This document shows positions 41,929 to 51,054 of a stretch of DNA of 64,000 bases, one piece after another. Source of the DNA: an uncultured Gemmataceae bacterium (GTDB lineage: Bacteria > Planctomycetota > Planctomycetia > Gemmatales > Gemmataceae); the NCBI GenBank assembly GCA_937923405.1, contig CALDUY010000007.1, positions 1 to 64,000 of the forward strand, given 5' to 3'. A program made the translations under genes and the position numbers. The first letter of the stretch is position 1; every line of letters begins with the position of its first letter. Under the pieces are notes generated by a model. That model ran no database searches and was not told where the DNA came from. It saw only the letters and a program-made list of their open reading frames with translations.

Positions 41929-43536
41929 ATGCGTGTAATCTGGACGCTGGCCCGAAAAGAGCTTCGTCTGCTACTTCGCGACCGACTGGCCACGGGCTTG
42001 CTGGTCGGCATGCCGCTCTTGTTTATTCTTGTGCTAGGCACAATTTTGGGCGAGGGGTTCGGTAAAAAACCAGATGACACATTGCGGATCTCGATTGTCG
42101 ATCTTGATCGGGGTGTCGGCTTAAATGGTAAACCCTGGGGCCACTGGGTCTACGAAGATTTACGCCAGACCCAAGGAATCCGCATCGAGCGCATTGCTAC
42201 GCTGGAGGAGGCCGAGACACTCATCGCTCGGCACCGTCGCGCGGCTATCCTGGTATTGACTCCGGAGATGTCGGAGAAGATGTCCTCGTGTTCCTTTCTC
42301 GACACGCCCGGCAGTATCAATCCGTTTCATCGCGAAGGAGTGTATCTCGATCGCGTCGGCGCGGTGCTGCTTAAAGACGATGGTCAAAAAGCGGCGGCAG
42401 CCATCATCGAGCAAGTCGTTCAGGTCACCATGTTACGAGTGATCCTTCCTTACATGATCGGGCAAGCGTTTCTAAAGCTGAAGGAGCCGGCGTTCATCGA
42501 TCGGCTCGGCGAGTCAGTACGCATTCCATTGCCTAACGACTTTCCGACCTTAGTGCAGTCAGCTCGAAAGCTGCTTGTTGATCCACGGGTCAAAGCTGCT
42601 CGCTTTCTGGACAAAGAACTGGACAAAACCCTGAAGGTAATGGAGGACAAACTCAACACCTTTGAACCGATCACTCAGCAAGAGTTGGTGCAACTTGCCG
42701 AGTTGCTTCATCTCGCGGCAGGCAAAGACGAAGCGCGAGCCTTAGATTATCGCGACCGAGTTGGCAAAGGCGTGCAGAGCGCATTGGAGAAACAGTTCGC
42801 CAAGTACAACCTCATGGGCATGACCTGGGCCAATCTCACTAAGACGGTCTCCTCTTCTGAAGGAGCAGTCGTGACCGAGTTTGTCAATCAAGAAGGAAGT
42901 GGATTGATTCGTCGCGGATCTCATTTGTATCAATTACTCGTACCTGCGTTCACCGTGATGTTTTCCTTCTTTTTGGTGTTGAGCGTGGGTTGGGTCTTCG
43001 TAACTGAACGACGACAAGGCACCCTCAAACGATTACGCTCCGCTCCTGTGACGCGCGGACAAGTGCTGCTAGGAAAACTGTTGCCGTGCTATTTGGTTTC
43101 TCTCGGACAGGGAATTGTACTCCTACTAGCCGGGCGAGTGCTCTTTGGCATGCGCTGGGGACCGGAACAGTGGTCCTTCTGGATGCAGGCTGGTTGGCTC
43201 CTTCTCGTCATCGTGTGTACCTCACTCGCGGCGATGGGATTGGCTTTACTCGTCGCTTCTCTAGCCCGCACCGAAATTCAGGTCGCTCTGTACGGCGCGG
43301 TGCCAGTCCTCGTTTTGGCTTTGATCGGCGGGTGTGTGTTGCCTCGAGAAATGATGCCGCCTGAGACGGAAAAGCTCAGCCTGTTCACGCCGCATGGCTG
43401 GGCGCTCGATGCTTACCGCGAATTGCTCACGGTTGCCTCGCCCAACCTGGCAATTGTCTTGGAATCGTGTGGAGTATTAGCTCTATTTGGGATCGGCTTT
43501 CTCGTTCTTGCTTGGGGACTACTGCGGCTGGATTGA
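41929..43536 (+). CDS. ABC-2-type exporter, permease subunit
   Basis: A 535-residue permease from ATG 41929, with GGGAG eight bases upstream; an upstream GTG at 41905 overlapping the ATPase gene is less likely. One N-terminal helix (ATGLLVGMPLLFILVLGTIL) is followed by a soluble segment of about 280 residues outside the membrane. Then come five to six helices (LLVPAFTVMFSFFLVLSVGW to VLALFGIGFLVLAWGL), with the conserved ERRQGTLKRLRSAPV loop between the first two. This YhgE/YbhS-like layout is typical of an ABC-2 exporter. It is the partner of the ATPase upstream. Confidence 0.88.
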   Translation: MRVIWTLARKELRLLLRDRLATGLLVGMPLLFILVLGTILGEGFGKKPDDTLRISIVDLDRGVGLNGKPWGHWVYEDLRQTQGIRIERIATLEEAETLIARHRRAAILVLTPEMSEKMSSCSFLDTPGSINPFHREGVYLDRVGAVLLKDDGQKAAAAIIEQVVQVTMLRVILPYMIGQAFLKLKEPAFIDRLGESVRIPLPNDFPTLVQSARKLLVDPRVKAARFLDKELDKTLKVMEDKLNTFEPITQQELVQLAELLHLAAGKDEARALDYRDRVGKGVQSALEKQFAKYNLMGMTWANLTKTVSSSEGAVVTEFVNQEGSGLIRRGSHLYQLLVPAFTVMFSFFLVLSVGWVFVTERRQGTLKRLRSAPVTRGQVLLGKLLPCYLVSLGQGIVLLLAGRVLFGMRWGPEQWSFWMQAGWLLLVIVCTSLAAMGLALLVASLARTEIQVALYGAVPVLVLALIGGCVLPREMMPPETEKLSLFTPHGWALDAYRELLTVASPNLAIVLESCGVLALFGIGFLVLAWGLLRLD

Positions 43537-43549
43537 GTTACACAAGTAA

Positions 43550-43747
43550 GAACAGCGACCTTCCGGGGGGGAAGAAGGCCGCTGTTCCAACAGGGGGTAT
43601 CTCGTTTCGGGGGGCGTGCTGGATCTCCTTCTTCGAGGGGGGGGAAGAAGAAGGAGATCCCTGACTTTCGGTCAGTGGAGCAGACGACTTGCCAGGGGGA
43701 GCAGCTCGCCGTCTGACTCGGCCTCGTCGACCCGGGGGGCTGGTCGA
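43550..43747. repeat. Array of hairpins with G-tract loops
   Basis: Six G-runs of five to eight bases occur at 43565, 43593, 43609, 43637, 43695 and 43734. Several sit in loops of inverted repeats: GAACAGCG (43550) with CGCTGTTC (43580); GGATCTCCTTCTTC (43621-43634) with GAAGAAGGAGATCC (43647-43660); CAGACG (43681) with CGTCTG (43710); TCGACC (43727) with GGTCGA (43742). A fifth stem, CTGAC/GTCAG (43661-43675), has no G-run. The array follows the exporter stop by 13 bases. No coding frame explains it. An RNA made from either strand would be highly structured, with possible G-quadruplex potential on the plus strand. Confidence 0.75.
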
Positions 43748-43961
43748 ACGACAGATATTCCGCATTCACCGTGCCAATCAACGAAATGTTTGCTGATTTT
43801 CTCGCTCCTTATTCGCGTAACCGCTTTGGTATACGTCGTTTCCGAACCATCCCCACAGCCAATCGCGCCTGAGAGTACAACAGATTCGAGGTGGTCAATC
43901 CTCTGTGAGTGTGTAAATCGTTCAACAACTTCGACCAAGTTTGCAATCGGAAGGTGTGATT
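43748..43961. other. Intergenic region between G-tract array and uxaC-like gene
   Basis: About 215 bases, which together with the array makes a 425-base gap without a gene. It should carry the promoter of the next gene. Nothing else stands out. Confidence 0.4.
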
Positions 43962-45224
43962 ATGTTTAGCGATAGCCTCCAGCAAAGGCTCTACGAGCAA
44001 ATCGTCCAGATTCCCTTAATTGACCCACACACGCACATTGACCCACACCGACCAGCAGCTCGTTCACTCGACGAGATTCTCGGTTATCACTACTACACAG
44101 AGTTAGCTCATTCTGCTGGGATGGACAAAGCTCCGCTCGATGCGACGGTTAATCCGCGAGAGCGAGTTCGAGCGATCCTTGGCTTTATGGATCGGTACGA
44201 CAACACCGCTCAGTATCAGTGGTTTCTCGAGATCGTGCGAACGTTTCTGGGTTACACAGGGGATCGCCTCACAGCTGACGATGCCGATACACTTTTCGAC
44301 GAGGCTGAGCGTCGGATGGCACAGCCAGATTGGGAAGATCAGGTTCTTCGGCAGTCGAATCTGCAACAAGTGTTTCTCACCAACGAGTTTGACGATCCCT
44401 TAAGTGTCTTTAACACGACTCGTTACATCCCCTGTTTACGAACCGATGATCTTGTCTTCAAACTCGATCAACCGACGGTACGAGACCGACTAGCCAAGGC
44501 AACAGGTATCGAAGTTGGCGATACTGTTTCATTACGACGAGCGGTCTCTGCGTTGTTCGAGCATTTCATCCGCAACAACGCGCGGGCTTGTGCTATCTCT
44601 CTACCTCCCAACTTTTCTCCGCTGCCGGTAGAGGACTCGGAACTGACCGCTTCACTTGGGCGGATGACTCCAGAAGCTAATGTCGTCCGCGCTCGGGGCG
44701 TTTTCTGGATGCTGGCCCAACACTGTCAGGAGTATCGGCTGCCGTTCGATTTAATGATCGGTGTCAATCGTCGAGTCTATCGGGACGGGGTCTATCAAGG
44801 GCAGGATCTCTTCGATAGTCGTGTCTCGCTGATTCAATATGCAGAGTTGTTTAATGCATTTCCCACAGTGCCGTTCTGCATTTCAGTGCTATCTAGTGGA
44901 CTGAATCAGGAATTGGTGAGTTACAGTTGGATTTTTCCCAACGTCTTCACTAGTGGGCACTGGTGGTACTCCAACATTCCAGGGTACATCGAACAAGATT
45001 TACGTGCCCGACTCGAAGCTGTTCCTCGGACAAAACAGATCGGCTACTATTCAGATATGTATAAGCTGGAATTTGCCTTGCCAAAATATAATATGTATCG
45101 ACGATTGCTAGCCAAGGTACTCGCAGATCATTTCGTTCGTCCAGGATGCTTGACGGAGCAACGAGCGGTGGGAGTAGCACAAACAATTCTGCTGGACAAC
45201 GTGAAAACAATCTTTCGATTGTGA
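43962..45224 (+). CDS. Glucuronate isomerase-like amidohydrolase
   Basis: A 420-residue protein from ATG 43962, with GGAAGG seven bases upstream. The start IPLIDPHTHIDPHRPAARSL has the paired histidines of UxaC-type enzymes, which interconvert uronate and ketose forms in pectin and glucuronate breakdown. Later parts (DLMIGVNRRVYRDGVYQG, NVFTSGHWWYSNIPGYI) also match that family loosely. It is about 50 residues shorter than classical UxaC, as are many planctomycete relatives, so its substrate may differ. No other uronate genes are near. Confidence 0.65.
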   Translation: MFSDSLQQRLYEQIVQIPLIDPHTHIDPHRPAARSLDEILGYHYYTELAHSAGMDKAPLDATVNPRERVRAILGFMDRYDNTAQYQWFLEIVRTFLGYTGDRLTADDADTLFDEAERRMAQPDWEDQVLRQSNLQQVFLTNEFDDPLSVFNTTRYIPCLRTDDLVFKLDQPTVRDRLAKATGIEVGDTVSLRRAVSALFEHFIRNNARACAISLPPNFSPLPVEDSELTASLGRMTPEANVVRARGVFWMLAQHCQEYRLPFDLMIGVNRRVYRDGVYQGQDLFDSRVSLIQYAELFNAFPTVPFCISVLSSGLNQELVSYSWIFPNVFTSGHWWYSNIPGYIEQDLRARLEAVPRTKQIGYYSDMYKLEFALPKYNMYRRLLAKVLADHFVRPGCLTEQRAVGVAQTILLDNVKTIFRL

Positions 45225-45230
45225 GCAAAC

Positions 45231-45262
45231 CCGGCGAGCCGTCCCTGGACACGACTCGCCGG
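45231..45262 (+). terminator. Hairpin between convergent uxaC-like and HTH genes
   Basis: The eight-base arms CCGGCGAG (45231-45238) and CTCGCCGG (45255-45262) are extended inward by a CGT/ACG pair around a short loop. It lies between two stop codons and can serve both strands. No long T-run follows, so efficiency is uncertain. Confidence 0.6.
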
Positions 45263-45273
45263 ATCGCTCTCGC

Positions 45274-47193
45274 TTACTTGGGTAATTCAGCTACTTGTCC
45301 TGCGATCATGTCAATGACCGGCTTACCGACGACCGTGGGTCGATGGTATCCATACATACCGCGCAGTAACTCGAACCCCATGATGCTGACTAGAAAGAGT
45401 ACGATCACGGTCGGGAACAACATCACAGCCGGAAATGCTCCCCATTCAGCAGGCTTCCCTGCCCCAATCGGAGCAAGATCCTCGTCTTCCTCGTCTTCTT
45501 CATCCTCTTCGGCGGCAACAGCCTTGGGTTTCTTGGCTTTGCCCTTGGCCGGCTGAGGTGCTTCTTCTTCGTCCAGATCGAGATCGAGATCTTCCTCTAA
45601 ATCCGCCTTGGCAGCAGTCTTGCTCTTGCTCGCTAACTTACGCGGTCGGGCAACTGTTGCCGCTCCAGCGTCGGCTTCCTCGTCATCGAGAGCCACAACT
45701 TGACTACCGCTATCTCCCCCGGCGGAAGAATCATCATCGAGTGAGATCTCGAAATCCGAACCTTCCAAATCGCTATCGCTTTCGTCGATGGCGACCGCCT
45801 CGGATCCTGATTCGTCCTCCAGCGCAGGGACGTCGAAGTTGGTTTCCTCGAAAATGTCTCCCTCTTCCTCACCGCTAAGCCGACCTTCGTCATCCAAGGT
45901 CAGTTCAAATTCACTATCGCTAGCGCTTTCCCCACCGAGGGATGGACCGTCCTCACTGGAATCATCGAGACTTAGTTCAAACTCACTGGAACTATCCGCA
46001 GTAGGCGATTCGTCCTCCAGGCTCAATTCAAACTCGCTTGAGGAATTGTCCATCGGCGAGCTGTCTTCCAGGCTCAACTCGAACTCACTGGAGCTATCGT
46101 CTTCGTCTTTAGCTGGTGTCGGTTTGCTCGGAGCCGGATTGCGGGTAGCCGACCTGGCCGAGGGCTTGGGTGTCGACCCCTGATCCGTACGCAATTCAAA
46201 GTCGATCTCGTCACTCCCCCCATCTTCTAACGAGATGCCGCTATCAATGGGATTACGAAGATTGATTCCGCTGGTACCCGCAGTGAGACTGGGCAAATCG
46301 CCGCCGAGATTCACTTCCTCGTCGCCCTCGGTTACGGGAATCTTTCCGGAACCAAGTTCGACGGGAGACTTACTCGCATCAAACGGGATTAACTCAAAGT
46401 CACTGGAGCTGTCGACCTCTGGCTTTCGCGGAGCGCTCTTGGAGGGCAGTTTCAGCTCTGGCTCACTGAGTTCAAAGGGGGATCCCCCAGCACTGCCAGT
46501 TTTGCCTGGTTTTTTCTTTGCCAACTCCAACTTGGCAGCCTCAGCGTCCAGATCGATCTCTTCTGTTACCTGGCCGATATCGCTCTGTTTCTTGGGAGGC
46601 GTCGCCTCGTGAAGCCGAATGTCGCTGTCGGAGGGGCTTTTCGAACTGCCCTTTGCTCCCGAGTCCTTATCCACGCCTTCGAGACGGACGTCGCTATCTT
46701 CCGCTGGTACGAGTCGGACGCCGGAATCGCCGGAGGATCGCTTTCCCGATCGATTCCCACTCTTGGCAGCAGGCTCATCAAAATCGATTTCTCCGTCCAT
46801 GACCAAGCGCACGTCGCTATCACTGCTGGGCTTAGGTGAACGCGAGCCGCCTTTGCTTGACTTGGCACCGGATCCACTCTTTTCGCGTCCAAGCGGCACT
46901 TCTTCAGGATCGTCGAGAGTGAAATCTGCCGGAATCATGTCCGAATCAGCCGGCTTCTTGCCGGTCCGTTTCGAGTCGCTCGGCGCAGATTGACTGCCCT
47001 CTCCCAGTCGCAGTTCGACATCGCTAGACAGGCCGCGACTTCGCGCGAGTTCCTCGATATCCTGCGAGCGGAACCGCCAAGTGCCACGATCTTGAAAGGC
47101 ACGCACCGTTTTGTTTTTGGCCATCTCTCGCAATTCATCGAGAGACATCTGAAGATACTTCGCGGCTTCTTCCAGCGTGAGATACTGCTGCAT
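45274..47193 (-). CDS. Membrane-tethered HTH protein with acidic Ser-rich repeats
   Basis: A 639-residue protein of unusual layout. Residues 3-54 (YLTLEEAAKYLQMSLDELRE, then GTWRFRSQDIEELARSRG) are an excisionase-type MerR-like helix-turn-helix. A disordered acidic middle of more than 500 residues has repeated SEFELSLED units (four clear, about three degenerate) and SDVRL units. Near the end, residues about 587-610 form one membrane helix (VMLFPTVIVLFLVSIMGF), leaving a short tail on the far side. The start at 47193 is preferred over a GTG upstream. The layout implies a DNA-binding head held at the membrane on a flexible tether. I know of similar unnamed planctomycete proteins. Confidence 0.7.
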   Translation of the reverse strand: MQQYLTLEEAAKYLQMSLDELREMAKNKTVRAFQDRGTWRFRSQDIEELARSRGLSSDVELRLGEGSQSAPSDSKRTGKKPADSDMIPADFTLDDPEEVPLGREKSGSGAKSSKGGSRSPKPSSDSDVRLVMDGEIDFDEPAAKSGNRSGKRSSGDSGVRLVPAEDSDVRLEGVDKDSGAKGSSKSPSDSDIRLHEATPPKKQSDIGQVTEEIDLDAEAAKLELAKKKPGKTGSAGGSPFELSEPELKLPSKSAPRKPEVDSSSDFELIPFDASKSPVELGSGKIPVTEGDEEVNLGGDLPSLTAGTSGINLRNPIDSGISLEDGGSDEIDFELRTDQGSTPKPSARSATRNPAPSKPTPAKDEDDSSSEFELSLEDSSPMDNSSSEFELSLEDESPTADSSSEFELSLDDSSEDGPSLGGESASDSEFELTLDDEGRLSGEEEGDIFEETNFDVPALEDESGSEAVAIDESDSDLEGSDFEISLDDDSSAGGDSGSQVVALDDEEADAGAATVARPRKLASKSKTAAKADLEEDLDLDLDEEEAPQPAKGKAKKPKAVAAEEDEEDEEDEDLAPIGAGKPAEWGAFPAVMLFPTVIVLFLVSIMGFELLRGMYGYHRPTVVGKPVIDMIAGQVAELPK

Positions 47194-47345
47194 GGTCGTT
47201 CCGCCGGTATGACTTCCAACGGGATAAAAAGAGCCGAGTTCCTTCGGCGACAAGTGCTATCTCCATATCGTATCGATTGTAAACCGTTAACCAGTAAATG
47301 CAAGTCTCGTGAGAGGAGGTAATCCAGGCAAAACAAAGTAAGCAA

Positions 47346-47380
47346 GCCCGGTTACACCCGCCGAAGCGGTTGCACCGGGC
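47346..47380 (-). terminator. Terminator of the carboxypeptidase-regulatory-like lipoprotein gene
   Basis: An outer stem GCCCGGT (47346-47352) with ACCGGGC (47374-47380) surrounds a nested ACCGC/GCGG stem with a TTCG loop (minus-strand reading). On the minus strand it is followed by TTGCTTACTTTGTTTTG. It lies about 25 bases after the lipoprotein stop. Confidence 0.7.
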
Positions 47381-47404
47381 ACAACGAGTGGATACTTCAT
47401 AGGA

Positions 47405-47866
47405 TTATTTATGTAGCTCAACCGTCAGGTCGTTAACTTTATTGGCGACCAAGTCGTAACGAAGATCCGTAGTTTCACGATCGCCATATTTAGCGGGGAT
47501 AGCAACGTACTTGTTGCCGATCTCTTTAGGGTCCGGGGTAACAATTGCCACACCCTTTGCTTTAAGTTGCTTGACAACTGCCGGAGGTATCTGCTGCGTT
47601 TTTACCGAATCCGTGCGTACCACGACACGTACCTTTCCAGCGGGTGCGCGAGACATCTTGAACTCACCATCGATATTTAGGTCAGCAAAGACCATTTGCG
47701 TATCATCTTCGTTAGTAATTTGGACGGTTCCTCCGGGTAGAGGTTTTCCATCGAAGATCACCTTACCGTTTACATCACAAAATTGCGGACCGCGATTGCA
47801 GCCAATTGTGACGATCAAAGCAGTAAGGACCGTCGGTCCAGCAAGGCGGTGAATGACAGCACTCAT
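47405..47866 (-). CDS. Planctomycete small lipoprotein with beta-sandwich (carboxypeptidase-regulatory-like)
   Basis: A 153-residue exported protein. The hydrophobic leader ends in VTIGC, a loose lipobox. The body (DVNGKVIFDGKPLPGGTVQI, then GEFKMSRAPAGKVRVVVRTD) has the pattern of a small beta-sandwich with Gly-Lys-Pro-Leu. Planctomycetes commonly encode such a protein next to a DUF1559 prepilin-like protein, as here, where that gene ends 98 bases upstream. ATG 47866 is chosen over ATG 47875, since the AAGGG is too close to the latter. Function is unknown; a surface or pilus-associated partner is inferred from pairing. Confidence 0.72.
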   Translation of the reverse strand: MSAVIHRLAGPTVLTALIVTIGCNRGPQFCDVNGKVIFDGKPLPGGTVQITNEDDTQMVFADLNIDGEFKMSRAPAGKVRVVVRTDSVKTQQIPPAVVKQLKAKGVAIVTPDPKEIGNKYVAIPAKYGDRETTDLRYDLVANKVNDLTVELHK

Positions 47867-47918
47867 GGAAGACATTTCCCTTACTGAAAAGTCTGGGAAC
47901 GGAAGAAAGACCATCGGA

Positions 47919-47952
47919 GACAGGCTCGAACTTCGATGCGAACGAGCCTGTC
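47919..47952 (-). terminator. Hairpin after the prepilin-like gene
   Basis: The perfect ten-base arms GACAGGCTCG (47919-47928) and CGAGCCTGTC (47943-47952) enclose a 14-base loop. On the minus strand TCCGATGGTCTTTCTTCC follows. It sits between prepilin and lipoprotein genes, so it may lower expression of the second gene relative to the first. Confidence 0.65.
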
Positions 47953-47964
47953 GTGAAACGAACA

Positions 47965-48984
47965 TCACCAGTCGTTGGGAATCACCATTCCATCCTCGGG
48001 ATCGCAAACAGCGATCCAGGTCAGGTTGCTGACGTTTGGTCCGATAGTGCGGACACTGCCATCGCCCATACCAACAGCAAGCCCAGCGGCTGAGAGAGCA
48101 TGAGCTAGACGTGGGTTCGCATTCATCGGCGTGACACCAACCTGAAATCTGGGGAACTCCAGTCGTCGAGCGGCGGCGTTCCAGGTCACGTTGACATGAT
48201 TGAAGAGGGGATACGATCCGTTGCCCCAACCTGTCGCTGCCGTTCCGTCAGGAGAACCGATCGGGCATTCTGGACAAAAGATGACGGCGTTGCCCACCTC
48301 ACGGTTGGAGGTGTTGGCATTGCGAACAACTCGCATCTTTTCGGCGAACAATACCGTGTTCGAACTACCATCAAGAAGCTTTCCCGGACTACGGCTGTTG
48401 TCCCAGGTAGGAGGCCATCCCACGCCGGTCAGCGCATTTCCAGAGGGAAACATGGTTCCTCGTCCAGCAAATACCTGATAATTAATAGCGTAATTGGTGC
48501 ATTGAGTGATTCCGGTATAGTTGGAAGGCCCTTCATGCCAGTATTGCTGCGTGCTGGAGATAGCATCCGGACCAGGATCGAGCGGCGAAACCAGAGTTTT
48601 GATTTGCGTGGGGAACTTAATGTTAGCCTGTTGAAACTGATTCAAAGTTGGCCCCGCGAACGCAGTTTGCTCAATGTAAGGCATCAAAAACCAGTAAAAT
48701 GATCCGTGACCGATCTGACCGTTCCACGACTTACCGACAAGCCACGGACCGCGGGTAAAATCGGCCCAGAACACATCGTGAACTAGTGGAAAAGTACCCC
48801 GAGTATCGGCTGCGTTGTGACAAGCCAGCGTAATCTGTTTGAGATTATTTGCAGACTGCATTCGAGCGGCAGCTTCGCGCACTTTCTGAACAGCAGGCAG
48901 AAGTAACCCGATCAAGATGGCGATGATGGCTATGACCACCAACAGTTCGATTAGGGTAAACCCGGAACGAGATCGACGAGTCAT
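47965..48984 (-). CDS. DUF1559 prepilin-like protein
   Basis: A 339-residue protein starting [20 protein letters not shown], a type IV prepilin leader cut after Gly with Phe as the first mature residue, followed by a helix to [21 protein letters not shown]. The C-terminus has the DUF1559 [20 protein letters not shown] motif. Members are very abundant in planctomycetes and are thought to be secretion pseudopilins or surface fibres, but their role is not settled. Upstream is the ECF sigma/FecR pair, downstream a small lipoprotein gene. AGGGAG lies eight bases before the ATG. Confidence 0.92.
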   Translation of the reverse strand: MTRRSRSGFTLIELLVVIAIIAILIGLLLPAVQKVREAAARMQSANNLKQITLACHNAADTRGTFPLVHDVFWADFTRGPWLVGKSWNGQIGHGSFYWFLMPYIEQTAFAGPTLNQFQQANIKFPTQIKTLVSPLDPGPDAISSTQQYWHEGPSNYTGITQCTNYAINYQVFAGRGTMFPSGNALTGVGWPPTWDNSRSPGKLLDGSSNTVLFAEKMRVVRNANTSNREVGNAVIFCPECPIGSPDGTAATGWGNGSYPLFNHVNVTWNAAARRLEFPRFQVGVTPMNANPRLAHALSAAGLAVGMGDGSVRTIGPNVSNLTWIAVCDPEDGMVIPNDW

Positions 48985-49072
48985 GGAGAGGACTCCCTAA
49001 GACAAACAGAGGACACCGCCCCGACGAGACAGCCTCGCCGGAGATTCGGAGAGATTCAGCAAAGATGGGTCG

Positions 49073-50419
49073 TCAGTTGGCTAGAGCGGGAAGCTCTCCT
49101 CGACTGACGGTGAATTCAGCGACTTTCAACCCCAGGTCGTGTTCGTAGGTATTGAACACTACGAGATACGCCAACCAGGGAAACGGACCAGGCGGCAAGC
49201 GACGAATGTTCTTTTCGACCTCCCAGTCCGCAGTGGTCAACTCAACGGTGCGCCACTCGCCGTTCTGGGTCGGCTCAAATGGAATTGAGGCTAGCAACAC
49301 ATTGCCCACATGAGAGACCATTGGTTCCTGTCGGATTACGATCAGCAACTGCCCTGTCCCAGAGCGATCCACCTTGTAGCGAACGCGAAAGCGACTCTCG
49401 GGATAAATGTAAAACAAGCCCTGTGTATAACGATTGTTGGAGCGAATCTGCCAACAGGTGCGATGGATAAAGCGGTCATTCCACAGCACGGGAACAACCG
49501 AACGCCCAAACGGTCTGGCCGAAGGATCGTCTAACAAGCGACCCAGTTCCCAACCCTTTGGCAAGGGCTGGCTCAGATTCCAAGTGTAATGATCAAGACT
49601 AGGATGAGCATTATGAATCTCGGTCTCTCCGCGTGATACCAGCGTGGCAATTTCCCCTGTTTTGACATTCATCCAGGAATCACTGCTGGTATTGATGAGA
49701 CGCACTCGGCCCCCGGTTACACTGACTTCGGTCTGGTCGGACGTTCGGCTCAACGATAGTTTGCTTCCGCCATCGGCCAAGGCGACGCCCTCAGACGTGG
49801 CTAGTCGAAACGATGACCGTGATGGAACCGTGGCTACCTCGGCAGAAACTGCTCCTCGTCGCAGCAACAATTGGGGATCGTAACCGGCCTCGGTGATGGT
49901 CGCTACGGTGTCCCCCGTGAGTAACACCGCGGTGCCATCCGGATAAGTCAGAATCGCAGAGGCATCAAGACCAACGGTTGAAATGGTCTGACCACGTTCC
50001 AGAGGCAAGCCCTCCGTTGCTAAGCGAGATGCCGACTCATTATGAACGCGCACCGTGCCAGTTGAACGGACCAAGACCGGAGTGACTTCCGCTGTGGTGG
50101 TTTTCGGGGAGAAGACTCCAAGAAAGAACACGGCCACGCAGGCAGCTGCCGCCAGGGCGGGTCCTACGGCTAGCCAGCGAAGTCGAGAGCGTCGTCGGGA
50201 CGATAAGTTGATTACAGGCCTTGCAACAGCTAATTCGCTGGCTACAAGGGTTTGTAAACAAAAGGCTTCCAGTCGTTCTTCCGCGAATTCATCCCTTTCT
50301 AGCAATTGAGCCAGTTCGACTTCCTCATCGGGCGACAAGGACTTAGCCCAGTAGCGAACGAGTAACTCGTCTAGCCGTGATTCGGATCGTCTTTGGAACC
50401 CGGACGGAAACTGGCTCAT
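49073..50419 (-). CDS. FecR-like membrane protein, probable anti-sigma partner
   Basis: A 448-residue protein with an N-terminal cytoplasmic helical part (SRLDELLVRYWAKSLSPDEE) like anti-sigma domains. One membrane helix lies at about 84-105 (WLAVGPALAAAACVAVFFLG), then a FecR domain (TPVLVRSTGTVRVHNESASR to GGRVRLINTSSDSWMNVK), and a 180-residue C-terminal beta-rich domain (GLFYIYPESRFRVRYKVDRS) outside the membrane. The gene overlaps the sigma factor stop by four bases, as such pairs do. The large outer domain suggests a surface signal or polymer contact, without a named ligand. Confidence 0.82.
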   Translation of the reverse strand: MSQFPSGFQRRSESRLDELLVRYWAKSLSPDEEVELAQLLERDEFAEERLEAFCLQTLVASELAVARPVINLSSRRRSRLRWLAVGPALAAAACVAVFFLGVFSPKTTTAEVTPVLVRSTGTVRVHNESASRLATEGLPLERGQTISTVGLDASAILTYPDGTAVLLTGDTVATITEAGYDPQLLLRRGAVSAEVATVPSRSSFRLATSEGVALADGGSKLSLSRTSDQTEVSVTGGRVRLINTSSDSWMNVKTGEIATLVSRGETEIHNAHPSLDHYTWNLSQPLPKGWELGRLLDDPSARPFGRSVVPVLWNDRFIHRTCWQIRSNNRYTQGLFYIYPESRFRVRYKVDRSGTGQLLIVIRQEPMVSHVGNVLLASIPFEPTQNGEWRTVELTTADWEVEKNIRRLPPGPFPWLAYLVVFNTYEHDLGLKVAEFTVSRGELPALAN

Positions 50420-50961
50420 TGGTTCGTCTCACAAGTTGGGTTGATGGTCACAGCAACCAGCTCACGATGAACGCACTTGCGTAAAGCTCGATGAATGCGC
50501 GACAAACTCTGATACAACCCATTTAAAGTTCGCCCCAATCGAGAAGATATAGCCACAACCGTCAGCCCCTCCTCGTATCGTAGATGCAACAAACTGCGTT
50601 CTGACGAGGAGAGTTTGTTGAGACAATGATGAAGGACTCGTGCTTGCTCGGCCAAGTCCGACTCCTGGACTTCGCTAGACGCCCAGCGAGCTTCTAATCG
50701 ATCCAGAATCGCATCGGGAAGCGTCCAAATTTTACGTTGACGAGCCGCATCAATGGCTCGAAATCGGGCCGCACGAATCGCCCAGTTCAGGACGTGCTGT
50801 TGATCCTGAAAGTCCTGCGGACGTTCCAGGGCCGCTAGCACGACCTGCTGAAAGATGTCGTCAGCCAGATGAGCATCGCGCAAAATTGCCGTGGCGATTG
50901 CGGCAATCCGCAACCTCGCTCGAAGCATTATCTGGACTATCTTGTCGGGTTGGAGGGTCAT
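50416..50961 (-). CDS. ECF-type RNA polymerase sigma factor
   Basis: A 181-residue sigma-70-family factor. Region 2 reads IAAIATAILRDAHLADDIFQ, then VLNWAIRAARFRAIDAARQR. Region 4 (LSSSERSLLHLRYEEGLTVV, then ISSRLGRTLNGLYQSLSRIH) is a helix-turn-helix for the -35 site. It is the planctomycete type that pairs with a FecR-like protein. Gene order sigma-FecR-prepilin-lipoprotein suggests the factor directs this block. Its own promoter would lie in 50962-51054. Confidence 0.9.
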   Translation of the reverse strand: MTLQPDKIVQIMLRARLRIAAIATAILRDAHLADDIFQQVVLAALERPQDFQDQQHVLNWAIRAARFRAIDAARQRKIWTLPDAILDRLEARWASSEVQESDLAEQARVLHHCLNKLSSSERSLLHLRYEEGLTVVAISSRLGRTLNGLYQSLSRIHRALRKCVHRELVAVTINPTCETNQ

Positions 50962-51054
50962 GTGGAGAGTTCCTGTCCCCCTTCCACCCTTTATAATCGA
51001 GGCTCGGCTTTAATCCTGACACCAAATTTTCATTTTTTTTAATCTGCGACTGGA

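Noticed and set aside
43600..43970. Short ORFs in the G-tract region
   Set aside because: The frames are low-complexity products of the G-runs and hairpins and have no ribosome sites.
45880..46110. CRISPR-like or minisatellite repeats
   Set aside because: The repeats are in-frame codon repeats for SEFELSL in the HTH protein, with no spacers of constant length.
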